Origin: CBDBLK01 sp965215445
Lineage (GTDB): Bacteria > Bdellovibrionota > Bacteriovoracia > Bacteriovoracales > Bacteriovoracaceae
Reading direction: 5' to 3'
Assembly: GCA_965215445.1 (NCBI GenBank)
Contig: CBDCDT010000002.1
Location: 2,384,379 to 2,448,378 of the forward strand
DNA: 64,000 nt
The notes beneath the pieces were generated by a model that was not told where the DNA came from, made no database searches, and was given only the letters and a program-made list of their open reading frames with translations. Below, one piece after another: positions 8,548 to 16,854 of this stretch. Positions within the stretch are counted from its first letter, which is position 1. Each line of letters starts with the position of its first letter. Made by a program: the position numbers and the translations under genes.

Positions 8548-9222
8548 ATGCCTAGAGAGCAGGGTGCCCACGGTTTTTCCCAGCGCTATTGGAAAGATAA
8601 CTACTCTTGCCTCAAAGAAATGGATGGCGTGGCCAATGCCACCGGACACGCACTCTATTGCAAATCCTTTTTGGAACTCGAACAAATTTGCGTTGACAGT
8701 GTGATCGACTTTGGCTTTGGACTGGGCCACCTTTTTGAGGCCTTTTTGCGAATTTTAAGGCCCCGGCGAGCGGAGGGCATCGAACCCAGCCCCAGTGCCT
8801 TTCAAAAAGTTTCGTCCCGCCAAATCGCCCCTTCTGTGCGCACCTCCTTAAAGTTGCGTCCACTGGATTTGCAAAGCTGGGCGGAACACATTTCAAAACT
8901 CAAGCGCCGGCCGCGCCGTTTTGAACTGGGAATTTGCACTTCCGTTTTTCAATACTTGAGTAAAAAACAAATCGAACTTGCTCTGCCGATCATGGCCGAA
9001 CAAGTTCACCACCTCTATTTCTCGGTTCCCACCAAGACAGAGATGGAACGCCAAGAGCGCGAATTTCACTTTCGGGATGCCTACGCCATCGAGCGCGACC
9101 AGAGCACATATCTCAAATGGCTGGCACCCCACTTCACCGTCGTCGGGTGTCGCATTTTAGAGAGTAAAAAATATTTTAATACGGATAATACCGCTTGTTC
9201 GGATCACCTCTTCCGTTTCTAA
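8548..9222 (+). CDS. Class I SAM-dependent methyltransferase
   Basis: A Rossmann-type methyltransferase of 224 residues. The SAM-binding motif I is VIDFGFGLGHLFEAF near residue 53, followed by an acidic strand end in EGIEPSPSAF, and a later FELGICTSVFQYL stretch stands where motif IV lies. No domain hints at the substrate. It overlaps or abuts the YchJ-like gene downstream and lies eight bases after the small membrane-protein gene, so the three may be cotranscribed from the promoter at 8129. Confidence 0.72.
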   Translation: MPREQGAHGFSQRYWKDNYSCLKEMDGVANATGHALYCKSFLELEQICVDSVIDFGFGLGHLFEAFLRILRPRRAEGIEPSPSAFQKVSSRQIAPSVRTSLKLRPLDLQSWAEHISKLKRRPRRFELGICTSVFQYLSKKQIELALPIMAEQVHHLYFSVPTKTEMERQEREFHFRDAYAIERDQSTYLKWLAPHFTVVGCRILESKKYFNTDNTACSDHLFRF

Positions 9223-9242
9223 CCAACCAAGGAGAAGACATT

Positions 9243-9779
9243 TTGGGACAACATCTCGAAGAAAACTGGAATCAATCCTGCCCGTGCCAATCAAAACTTC
9301 CCCTCAAAGAATGTTGTGGCCCAAAAATTGAGGGCAGCGCTCCCGCCGCCACCGCCGAAGAGTTGATGCGCTCCCGCTACAGTGCCTTTGTCCTGCAAGA
9401 AATCGACTATATCGTCGAAACTTTCCACCCCGAAACCAGGCACAATGCCAACCGCCGGGACATCATGGATTGGTCACAAAACTCCCATTGGGAGGGTTTT
9501 AATCTGATTTCCACCAAGGGAGGTGGTGAAGATGATGACGAAGGGGAAGTCGAATTTGTCGTGCGCTATGAAAGCAAGGGCAAGACTCACCTCCACCGCG
9601 AATGTTCTCGTTTTGTCAAAAACCGTGGACACTGGTTTTTTTACAGTGGAGAGCAACGGGACATCACCTATCGCCGCACATCCCCCAAAGTGGGCCGCAA
9701 TGATCCCTGTCCCTGCGGCTCGGGAAAGAAATTAAAAAAATGTTGTCACGCCTTAAATGAACACGTTTCCGGCCCCTAG
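9243..9779 (+). CDS. YchJ-family protein with two SEC-C zinc motifs
   Basis: A 178-residue protein with an N-terminal SEC-C-like Cys cluster (CPCQSKLPLKECCG), a central YchJ/UPF0225 domain (RSRYSAFVLQEIDYIVETFHP; VEFVVRYESKG; RFVKNRGHWFFYSG) and a C-terminal SEC-C motif NDPCPCGSGKKLKKCC. SEC-C motifs bind zinc and often mediate contact with SecB or ribosome-associated factors. The start is taken as TTG 9243 because GGAGAAG lies just upstream and the first residues then match the family (GQHLEENWNQSCPC); the ATG at 9195 would overlap the methyltransferase gene. Confidence 0.83.
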   Translation: MGQHLEENWNQSCPCQSKLPLKECCGPKIEGSAPAATAEELMRSRYSAFVLQEIDYIVETFHPETRHNANRRDIMDWSQNSHWEGFNLISTKGGGEDDDEGEVEFVVRYESKGKTHLHRECSRFVKNRGHWFFYSGEQRDITYRRTSPKVGRNDPCPCGSGKKLKKCCHALNEHVSGP

Positions 9780-9818
9780 CATATTTCACTTTGGCCAAAT
9801 TTGGTGTAGTTTGACGTT

Positions 9819-11159
9819 ATGATTTACGCCATGAAAAAAGGCCTCGACCTTCCGGTGACGGGAAGGCCGCTGCAAGAAATTGCCAATGGCCACTTCGGAA
9901 AAAGAATCGCCGTCACCGGGCCGGATTTTATCGGCATGAAACCTACCTTTAAGGTACGGGAAGGCGACCGGGTTGGTCTGGGCGAACCTCTTTTTGAATG
10001 TAAAAAAATTCCCGGTGTGGTTTACACCGCCCCGGCGGCGGGTAAAGTAGTTGCGATCAATCGCGGAGAAAGGCGCGCCTTTCAAACGCTGGAAATTGAG
10101 ATGGAGAAAAAAGAAAGTCACCACTCCTTCCAATCCCATCGCTCATCTTCGGTAGACGACTATTCCCCCGAGCAACTGGAGGCACTGCTTTTAGAATCGG
10201 GACAGTGGACGGGACTGCGCACGCGCCCCTTCTCCAAGGCGGCAAGGCCTGGAACCCGCCCTTCCAGTTTGTTTATTTCCCTGATGGACACTTCGCCTTT
10301 GGCCGCCGATCCCCTGGTGGTGATTTCCCACCGCCAAAAAAACTTTGAAACCGGAGTCCTGGCCCTGGCCAAACTCGCCCCCGTCCATTTGGTCGGCAGA
10401 AAAGGTGCAGACCTTCCCAAAATTAATCACTCCAACGTCAAAACCCACTTTTTTTCCGGGCCACACCCCGCCGGAAACGTGGGCACCCACATTCACTTTA
10501 TCGACCCCGTAAGCAACCACAAAACTGTTTGGCACATGGACTACCAGGACGTGATCGGCGTGGGCCACCTGATAGCTTCTGGACAATTCTTTGTCGAGCG
10601 GGTGGTGTCGCTGGCCGGCCCGCAAATTTTCAGGCCGCGACTTTTGCGCACACGTTTGGGTGCCGAACTGAAAACGCTTATTAAAGGTCAGGTCAAAGAG
10701 GGTGAAACCAGAATTATCAGCGGCCCGGTTTTAAACGGAAGGTGCCTGCAAGGGCCTTTCAACTACCTGGGGCGATTTCACCATCAGGTGTGCCTGATTA
10801 AAGAAGAGCGGGAACGCGAATTTTTAGGTTGGCAAGGCCCGGGATTTGACAAATTTTCCCTCAAAAATATTTACGCCGGAAAATTCTTTAAAGAAGGTTT
10901 TGATTTTACTTCCAGAATTTTCGGTTCTCCGCGCGCACTGGTTCCAGTGGGTGTTTTTGAAAAAGTCATGCCCCTCGACATTTTGCCCACTCAACTTTTG
11001 CGAGCGCTTTTAACCGGCGACAGCGAATTGGCGTGCGACTTGGGAATTTTGGAATTGGACGAAGAAGATTTGGCCCTGTGTACTTTTGTCGATCCCGGCA
11101 AACAAGATTTTGGGCCATACTTGCGAAATATGCTGGAACTGATAGAGAGGGAAGGATAG
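9819..11159 (+). CDS. nqrA: Na+-translocating NADH:quinone reductase subunit A
   Basis: Cytoplasmic, ubiquinone-associated subunit of the sodium pump Na+-NQR. The 446-residue protein opens with KKGLDLPVTGRP, the conserved NqrA start, has the lipoyl/barrel-sandwich region (GDRVGLGEPLFECKKIPGVVYTAPAAGKVV) and the long SLBB-like middle part (GTHIHFIDPVS, YQDVIGVGHL). It heads the complete operon nqrABCDEF-apbE-nqrM with 7-base or overlapping junctions. The ATG at 9819 gives the usual MI-xxxKKGLDLP opening; 9831 is a possible alternative. Confidence 0.96.
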   Translation: MIYAMKKGLDLPVTGRPLQEIANGHFGKRIAVTGPDFIGMKPTFKVREGDRVGLGEPLFECKKIPGVVYTAPAAGKVVAINRGERRAFQTLEIEMEKKESHHSFQSHRSSSVDDYSPEQLEALLLESGQWTGLRTRPFSKAARPGTRPSSLFISLMDTSPLAADPLVVISHRQKNFETGVLALAKLAPVHLVGRKGADLPKINHSNVKTHFFSGPHPAGNVGTHIHFIDPVSNHKTVWHMDYQDVIGVGHLIASGQFFVERVVSLAGPQIFRPRLLRTRLGAELKTLIKGQVKEGETRIISGPVLNGRCLQGPFNYLGRFHHQVCLIKEEREREFLGWQGPGFDKFSLKNIYAGKFFKEGFDFTSRIFGSPRALVPVGVFEKVMPLDILPTQLLRALLTGDSELACDLGILELDEEDLALCTFVDPGKQDFGPYLRNMLELIEREG

Positions 11160-11166
11160 CGCCTTT

Positions 11167-12378
11167 ATGAAACTCTTGCGAAATATGCTCGATTCCGGGC
11201 GCAGACACTTTGAAGGGCAGGGAAAACTCGCGCGCCTGTATCCCCTCTACGAGATGATCGACACATTTCTCTACACCCCCGCCGAAACCACCAGCGGCAA
11301 GGTTCACGTCCGCGATGCCCTCGACCTCAAGCGCCTGATGTCCACCGTTGGGCTGGCACTGCTTCCCTGTATTGCCATGGCAATGCTCAATACCGGATAC
11401 CAGGCCAATCTCGCCCTGATGGAAATGGGCCTGCAAGAGGCCGCTGGATGGCGGGGAGAAATTCTAATCTTTTTGGGTTTGTCCATCGACCCCACCCACT
11501 GGATTTCCAACGCCGTCCACGGTGCTCTCTGGTTTTTGCCGGTTTTACTGGTCACCCAAATTGTCGGGGGAATGTGGGAAGCACTTTTTGCCATCGTAAG
11601 AAAGCACGAAATCAACGAGGGATTTCTGGTCACGGGATTGCTTTTTCCCCTGACTTTGCCCCCCACTATTCCCCTGTGGCAAGTGGCCTTGGGCATTTCC
11701 TTTGGCGTAGTGGTTGGCAAAGAAATTTTCGGCGGCACGGGAAAAAATTTTCTCAACCCCGCACTCACCGCCCGCGCCTTTCTCTTTTTTGCCTATCCCG
11801 CCCAAATTTCCGGTGATGCTCCCTGGGTGGCGGTGGATGGATATACCGGTGCCACCGCCCTGGCCCAGGCGGCGGCGGGTGGAGCGCAAGCGGTAACGGC
11901 GAGTTGGAGCGAGGCCTTTTGGGGTTTTATCCCCGGCTCCATGGGAGAGACTTCCACCATTGCGTGTTTGATAGGTGCCATTTACCTGATCTTTACCGGC
12001 ATTGGTTCCTGGAGAATTATGCTCTCGATGCTGCTTGCAACGCTGGCCTCGGCGACACTGTTGTATAATCTCGAAAGCGCCAATCCCATGTTTCAAATGC
12101 ACCCGCTCTGGCACTTGTTGGTGGGCGGGTTTGCCTTTGGCCTTGTGTTTATGGCCACCGATCCGGTTTCGGCGGCGATGACTCAAACCGGCCAATACTT
12201 TTACGGCGCTTTAATTGGATTTATGGTCATCCTGGTTCGGGCCATCAACCCCGCTTTCCCCGAGGGAACCATGTTGGCGATCCTGTTTGGCAATTGCTTT
12301 TCTCCCCTGATTGACTGGTTTGTGATCAATTCCCATATCAAGCGCCGACAAAGAAGGTTAAAAAATGCAACGGGATAA
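11167..12378 (+). CDS. nqrB: Na+-NQR subunit B (FMN-bound membrane subunit)
   Basis: Membrane subunit of 403 residues with about ten hydrophobic segments in an RnfD/NqrB fold. The covalent FMN threonine lies in DGYTGATALAQA near residue 223, matching the family's (S/T)GAT flavinylation site served by ApbE, which is encoded in the same operon. The conserved GGTGKNFLNPALTARAFLFF and FMATDPVSAAMT blocks are present. It overlaps nqrC by 14 bases. Confidence 0.96.
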   Translation: MKLLRNMLDSGRRHFEGQGKLARLYPLYEMIDTFLYTPAETTSGKVHVRDALDLKRLMSTVGLALLPCIAMAMLNTGYQANLALMEMGLQEAAGWRGEILIFLGLSIDPTHWISNAVHGALWFLPVLLVTQIVGGMWEALFAIVRKHEINEGFLVTGLLFPLTLPPTIPLWQVALGISFGVVVGKEIFGGTGKNFLNPALTARAFLFFAYPAQISGDAPWVAVDGYTGATALAQAAAGGAQAVTASWSEAFWGFIPGSMGETSTIACLIGAIYLIFTGIGSWRIMLSMLLATLASATLLYNLESANPMFQMHPLWHLLVGGFAFGLVFMATDPVSAAMTQTGQYFYGALIGFMVILVRAINPAFPEGTMLAILFGNCFSPLIDWFVINSHIKRRQRRLKNATG

Positions 12379-13216
12379 TCCCCTCAAGATTCTGGGAGTG
12401 GCCTTTTGCCTGTGTGTGGTCTGCTCCCTGCTGGTTTCCACGGCAGCGGTCAAACTGCGACCGCTCCAGCGCTTGAATGCCAAACTGGACAAGCAAAGAA
12501 ATCTTTTGACTACCGCCGGACTGTTGGACAATCCCCGCGCCGGAACAGAAGAGGTGCAAAAGTTTTTTACAGGCGAAGACCCCGCCCTCCCCAAAGTGGT
12601 CACACAAATTGTTGAACTCGAATCTGGAAATATAGTTGACTGGCCCGCAGATAAAAGGGAGTCCTTCGACGCCTATAAAGCCGCACAAAATCCCGGAGCA
12701 AGCATCGCCATTACTTCTGAACAAGACGTGGCCAAAATCAAACGCCGCGCCCGCTACGCCAGAAGTTATCTGATCTTTCGGGGAGAGCAATTGGAACGCA
12801 TTATTCTTCCCGTCCACGGCAAGGGATTGTGGTCTACGCTCTACGGTTTTGTCGCTTTAAACCGCGACACGCGCACGCTCTATGGCCTCAATTTTTACGC
12901 CCACGGTGAAACTCCGGGACTCGGCGGAGAAGTGGACAACCCCGACTGGAAGGCGCAGTGGCGGGGCAAACGCGCCGTAAACGACGAAGGCGAGCTTATC
13001 CTCGACGTGCTCAAGGGTAAAGTTGATACAACCGCCCCGGGGGCAAATTCTCAAATCGACGGACTCTCAGGCGCCACCATTACCTCCAACGGGGTGGAAG
13101 CGCTGGTGCACTACTGGTTGGGAGAAAACGGTTTTGGCCCCTATCTGGCACGGCTGCGCTTACAACAAGAAGTGCAAATTGATGCCACCACTGATGCCTC
13201 TGGAGATGCTCCATGA
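12365..13216 (+). CDS. nqrC: Na+-NQR subunit C (periplasmic FMN subunit)
   Basis: One N-terminal membrane helix (residues about 10-27) and a periplasmic FMN-binding domain. The flavinylated Thr is in DGLSGATITSNGVEAL, the exact NqrC motif, and GLWSTLYGFVAL and HGETPGLGGEVDNP are also family landmarks. At 283 residues it is slightly longer than the Vibrio protein. Start and stop overlap with nqrB and nqrD (4 bases), so translation is coupled. Confidence 0.96.
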   Translation: MQRDNPLKILGVAFCLCVVCSLLVSTAAVKLRPLQRLNAKLDKQRNLLTTAGLLDNPRAGTEEVQKFFTGEDPALPKVVTQIVELESGNIVDWPADKRESFDAYKAAQNPGASIAITSEQDVAKIKRRARYARSYLIFRGEQLERIILPVHGKGLWSTLYGFVALNRDTRTLYGLNFYAHGETPGLGGEVDNPDWKAQWRGKRAVNDEGELILDVLKGKVDTTAPGANSQIDGLSGATITSNGVEALVHYWLGENGFGPYLARLRLQQEVQIDATTDASGDAP

Positions 13217-13830
13217 GTTTTAAAAAGGCCATCCTCGACCCCCTCTTTGAAAACAACCCCATCGCCCTGCAAATTCTGGGCATTTGTTCGGCCTTGGCGG
13301 TCACTACCAAACTGGAAGCGGTTTTGGTGATGTCTGTGGCGGTGGTTATAGTTACCGGCCTTTCCTCTTTTTCCGTTTCCCTGATCCGCAATCACATCCC
13401 CTCCAGCATCCGCATCGTGGTACAAATGACCATCATCGCCTCACTGGTTATCATCACCGACCAGGTGTTAAAGGCCTTTGTCTACGACGTGGCCAAGAGT
13501 ATGTCGGTTTACGTCGGACTGATTATCACCAACTGCATTGTCATGGGCCGGGCGGAGGGTTTTGCCATGAAAAACGGCCCCTTGCTGTCTTTTCTCGACG
13601 GCATCGGCAACGGACTGGGCTATTCCCTGGTGCTGATTTTCGTAGGTGTCTTCCGCGAACTTTTCGGTTCGGGCAAACTCTTAGGGCACACCATTTTCCC
13701 GCTGGCCTCAGAGGGAGGGTGGTATGTACCCAACGGCATGGCCCTGCTCTCCCCCAGCGCCTTTTTCCTGATTGGAATTTTTATTTGGATTCTGCGAACC
13801 TGGAAAAAAGACCAAATCGAATTGGAGTAA
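13213..13830 (+). CDS. nqrD: Na+-NQR subunit D
   Basis: A six-helix membrane subunit of 205 residues. The signature NPIALQILGICSALAVTTKLE at the first helix, ITNCIVMGRAEGFAM and FRELFGSGKLLG are typical NqrD sequences; the central Cys of ITNCIVMGRAE belongs to the pair of membrane iron-sulphur ligands shared with NqrE. It starts in the ATGA overlap with nqrC. Confidence 0.96.
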   Translation: MSFKKAILDPLFENNPIALQILGICSALAVTTKLEAVLVMSVAVVIVTGLSSFSVSLIRNHIPSSIRIVVQMTIIASLVIITDQVLKAFVYDVAKSMSVYVGLIITNCIVMGRAEGFAMKNGPLLSFLDGIGNGLGYSLVLIFVGVFRELFGSGKLLGHTIFPLASEGGWYVPNGMALLSPSAFFLIGIFIWILRTWKKDQIELE

Positions 13831-13834
13831 AAAC

Positions 13835-14446
13835 GTGTTGGAACACTACCTTTCCCTTTTCATCAAGGCCGCCTTTATCGAAAACCTGGCGCTCTCCTTT
13901 TTTCTGGGTATGTGTACCTTTTTGGCGGTTTCCAAAAAAGTCAAAACCGCCATTGGTCTGGGCATCGCCGTGATCGTGGTGCAAACCATTACCGTCCCCG
14001 TCAACAACCTAATCTATCACTACCTGCTCAAAGAAAACGCCCTCTCTTGGGCCAATCTCAAAAATATTGACTTGAGTTTTTTGGGATTGATTTCCTACAT
14101 CGGAGTGATTGCGGCGATCGTGCAAATACTGGAAATGTTTTTAGACCGCTTCGTTCCCGCCCTGTACAACGCTCTGGGGATTTTCCTGCCTTTGATTACC
14201 GTCAACTGCGCCATCTTGGGCGGCTCCCTGTTTATGGTGGAGCGCAATTATAACTTTCCCGAGAGCGTGGTTTTTGGTTTCGGCTCGGGAGTGGGTTGGG
14301 CCTTGGCGGTCATGTGCCTGGCCGGCGTGCGCGAAAAAATGAAATATTCCGACGTACCCGAGGGCCTGCGTGGTCTGGGCATCACCTTTGTTACCGTCGG
14401 CCTGATGGCGCTGGGTTTTCTCGCCTTCTCGGGGATTCAATTATGA
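13835..14446 (+). CDS. nqrE: Na+-NQR subunit E
   Basis: A six-helix membrane partner of NqrD, 203 residues. HYLSLFIKAAFIENLALSFF, MCTFLAVSKKVKTA, VNCAILGGSLFMVERNY and FGSGVGWALAV are all conserved. The Cys of MCTFLAVS and VNCAILG match the iron-binding positions. The start is GTG 13835, preceded by GGAG nine bases upstream, which gives the canonical length; the upstream ATG at 13772 is inside nqrD. Overlaps nqrF by ATGA. Confidence 0.95.
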   Translation: MLEHYLSLFIKAAFIENLALSFFLGMCTFLAVSKKVKTAIGLGIAVIVVQTITVPVNNLIYHYLLKENALSWANLKNIDLSFLGLISYIGVIAAIVQILEMFLDRFVPALYNALGIFLPLITVNCAILGGSLFMVERNYNFPESVVFGFGSGVGWALAVMCLAGVREKMKYSDVPEGLRGLGITFVTVGLMALGFLAFSGIQL

Positions 14447-15666
14447 ATGAAATCGTCATCGGCATCAGTATGTTTAGCATCGTCGTGCTCAGCTTGGTGG
14501 TGCTCATCCTGATTGCCAAAAACAGGCTCGTCGCCAGCGGCCCGGTTTCCCTCAATATCAATGCCAAAAAGGACGTCAAAGTTCCGGCCGGCGGCAAACT
14601 TCTCAACATACTGGCAGACCAAAAACTTTTCGTCTCTTCGGCCTGCGGTGGCGGGGGCACTTGCGGACAGTGTAAAGTCAAAGTGTTCAAGGGTGGAGGG
14701 GATATTTTGCCCACCGAACTCTCCCACGTCACCAAACGTGAAATGCGCGAAGGGTGCCGGCTTTCCTGTCAGGTGGCAGTCAAACAAGATATGCACATTG
14801 AAGTTCCCGAAGAAGTCTTTGGCGTTCAAAAATGGCACTGCCGCGTGCGCTCCAACCACAACGTGGCCACCTTTATCAAAGAATTGGTTTTGGAACTTCC
14901 CCCCGGAGAAGAAGTCCCCTTCCGCGCGGGCGGATTTATTCAAATCGAGCGGCCGGAAGACCTTGATATTAACTATCAAGACTTTGACGTGGAAGAAGAA
15001 TACCGCCCCGATTGGGACCATTTCAATCTGTGGAGGTATCGCTCTTTTACCCCTGAACCCGTGGTGCGCGCCTACTCCATGGCCAATTACCCCGAGGAAA
15101 AAGGCATCATCATGCTCAATGTGCGCATCGCCTCTCCTCCCCCGCGCTTGCCCGATGTGGAACCGGGAAAAATGTCGTCCTATATTTTTGCCCTCAAACC
15201 GGGAGATGAAGTCACCATCTCTGGGCCATTTGGAGAATTTTTCGCCCGCAAAACCAATAAGGAAATGATTTTTATCGGCGGCGGGGCGGGCATGGCGCCT
15301 ATGCGTTCGCACCTTTTCGACCAATTCAAACGCATCAAAACCAACCGCAAAATCACCTTTTGGTACGGCGCCCGCTCCAAGCGGGAAATCTTTTACGCTC
15401 AAGACTTCGACATGCTCCAGGCGGAAAATTCCAATTTCAAGTGGCATGTGGCCCTGTCCGATGCCCTCCCCGAAGACAACTGGCAAGGGCACACCGGATT
15501 TATTCACCAGGTGGTCTACGACAACCATCTTAAAAACCACCCCAACCCCGAAGATTGCGAATACTACCTGTGTGGCCCTCCAATTATGAATCAATGTGTG
15601 ATCGATATGCTGGTGAATCTTGGGGTGGAGAGGGACGACATCATGCTGGACGACTTTGGTGGTTAA
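14443..15666 (+). CDS. nqrF: Na+-NQR subunit F (NADH-oxidising, FAD and 2Fe-2S)
   Basis: The electron entry subunit, 407 residues: one N-terminal membrane helix, a ferredoxin domain and an FAD/NADH reductase domain. The 2Fe-2S ligands fall at Cys68, Cys74, Cys77 and Cys109, two residues earlier than in the Vibrio enzyme. FAD binding is shown by YRSFTPEPVVRAYSMANYP and NADH binding by FIGGGAGMAPMRSHLFDQ. The last residues of the protein overlap the start of apbE. Confidence 0.96.
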   Translation: MNEIVIGISMFSIVVLSLVVLILIAKNRLVASGPVSLNINAKKDVKVPAGGKLLNILADQKLFVSSACGGGGTCGQCKVKVFKGGGDILPTELSHVTKREMREGCRLSCQVAVKQDMHIEVPEEVFGVQKWHCRVRSNHNVATFIKELVLELPPGEEVPFRAGGFIQIERPEDLDINYQDFDVEEEYRPDWDHFNLWRYRSFTPEPVVRAYSMANYPEEKGIIMLNVRIASPPPRLPDVEPGKMSSYIFALKPGDEVTISGPFGEFFARKTNKEMIFIGGGAGMAPMRSHLFDQFKRIKTNRKITFWYGARSKREIFYAQDFDMLQAENSNFKWHVALSDALPEDNWQGHTGFIHQVVYDNHLKNHPNPEDCEYYLCGPPIMNQCVIDMLVNLGVERDDIMLDDFGG

Positions 15667-16672
15667 AACTGTCTCCTTGATCCTCTCTCTTTTTTTGTGG
15701 AGCTGCACCCCTCAAAAAAAGCAGTGGCCACTACTTTCCGGACAGACCATGGGGAGTTCTTACCGCGTCCGTTATTGGCCGGGCGAAAACACCCCTCACA
15801 CCAAAGAACTCCACCGCAAACTTGAACAAACTTTAAAAGAACTCAACCGCCAAATGAGCACTTACCAAAAAGATTCCGAAATCAGTCGTTTCAACAGCGA
15901 CAAAGGCCTTGAATGGAAAACCATTTCCAGTGACTTTTATACCGTTTTGAAATATTCTCTCGCCTTGGCAAAAAAAACCCAAAGCGCCTTCGACCCCACC
16001 ATTGGACCACTGGTCAACTTGTGGGGGTTTGGGCCAAAAGGTGAGAGAAAAGTTCCCACCTCCCAACAAATTGAAAACGCCAAACGCCGGGTGGGCCACC
16101 AACACGTTGAACTCTCCCCCAAAAAAAGCGCCATACGCAAGAAAATTCCCGAACTCTACCTCGACCTTTCCGCCAGCGCCAAGGGTTTTGCCGTCGATCG
16201 CATCGCACACTTGTTGGAAGTTAGCGGCGTTGAACACTACCTGGTCGAAATCGGCGGCGAAGTAAGAGTCAAAGGCAACAGAGAGGGCAGGTCTTGGAAC
16301 GTGGCGATTGAAACCCCTCACCCCTTGAGAGAAGGGTTTCAAAAAGTCCTCAAACTCGAAAATCACGCCGTGGCCACCAGTGGAGACTACCGCAATTTTT
16401 TTCGAGAAAATGGGAAAACCTATTCCCACACTCTCGATTTTCACACGGGAAGGCCGGTGAAAAATGCCCTTGCCAACGTCACCGTGGTGGACTCTGAATG
16501 TCTCAAGGCCGACGCCTTGGCCACCGCCTTAATGGCGATGGGCCTTCCCCGGGCGTTTACGTTTTCCGAAAAAGAAAAGATTGCGGCCTATTTTATCTAC
16601 CGCCAAGGCGAGAATCTCGTAACCAAGGCGAGTTCTCTCTTTCACAAGCACTACGGAGGCGACTCATGGTGA
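15659..16672 (+). CDS. apbE: FAD:protein FMN transferase (ApbE lipoprotein)
   Basis: Transfers FMN from FAD onto Thr of the (S/T)GAT motifs in NqrB and NqrC. A lipoprotein signal (SLILSLFLWSC) anchors it on the periplasmic side. Family blocks are GSSYRVRYW, MSTYQKDSEISRFN, FDPTIGPLVNLWGFG, DLSASAKGFAVDRIA, YLVEIGGEVRVKG and SGDYRNFF, and the metal-binding part in DSECLKADALATALMAMG. The start is GTG 15659 or TTG 15656, inside nqrF; both give a signal peptide. Its place inside the nqr operon makes the target clear. Confidence 0.93.
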   Translation: MVKTVSLILSLFLWSCTPQKKQWPLLSGQTMGSSYRVRYWPGENTPHTKELHRKLEQTLKELNRQMSTYQKDSEISRFNSDKGLEWKTISSDFYTVLKYSLALAKKTQSAFDPTIGPLVNLWGFGPKGERKVPTSQQIENAKRRVGHQHVELSPKKSAIRKKIPELYLDLSASAKGFAVDRIAHLLEVSGVEHYLVEIGGEVRVKGNREGRSWNVAIETPHPLREGFQKVLKLENHAVATSGDYRNFFRENGKTYSHTLDFHTGRPVKNALANVTVVDSECLKADALATALMAMGLPRAFTFSEKEKIAAYFIYRQGENLVTKASSLFHKHYGGDSW

Positions 16673-16854
16673 CCGTGCTCTTGAGTCTGGCGGCCTTTGC
16701 CGTGGCCTTGACGGGCATGATGATAGGAGTGCTCATATCGGGCAAAAGCATTAAGGGCAGTTGCGGGGGAATAGCAGCGCTATTTGGAAAAGACTCTTGT
16801 TTTTTCTGTAGAAAGCGCTCGCAATGCCCCTCTCAAGACTCTAAAACTTCATAA
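16666..16854 (+). CDS. nqrM: Na+-NQR maturation protein NqrM
   Basis: The 62-residue protein needed to insert iron into NQR. One membrane helix (residues 4-24) is followed by ISGKSIKGSCGGIAALFG and CFFCRKRSQC; the four Cys (33, 45, 48, 54) are the expected metal ligands. A GGAGG lies six bases before ATG 16666, and the start overlaps the end of apbE. The 3' end overlaps the convergent giant repeat gene by 22 bases, so the operon has no room for its own terminator. Confidence 0.9.
   Translation: MVTVLLSLAAFAVALTGMMIGVLISGKSIKGSCGGIAALFGKDSCFFCRKRSQCPSQDSKTS

Noticed and set aside
14437..15708. A 423-codon open frame opposite nqrF
   Set aside because: Shadow of a certain gene; no signal, motif or ribosome site.
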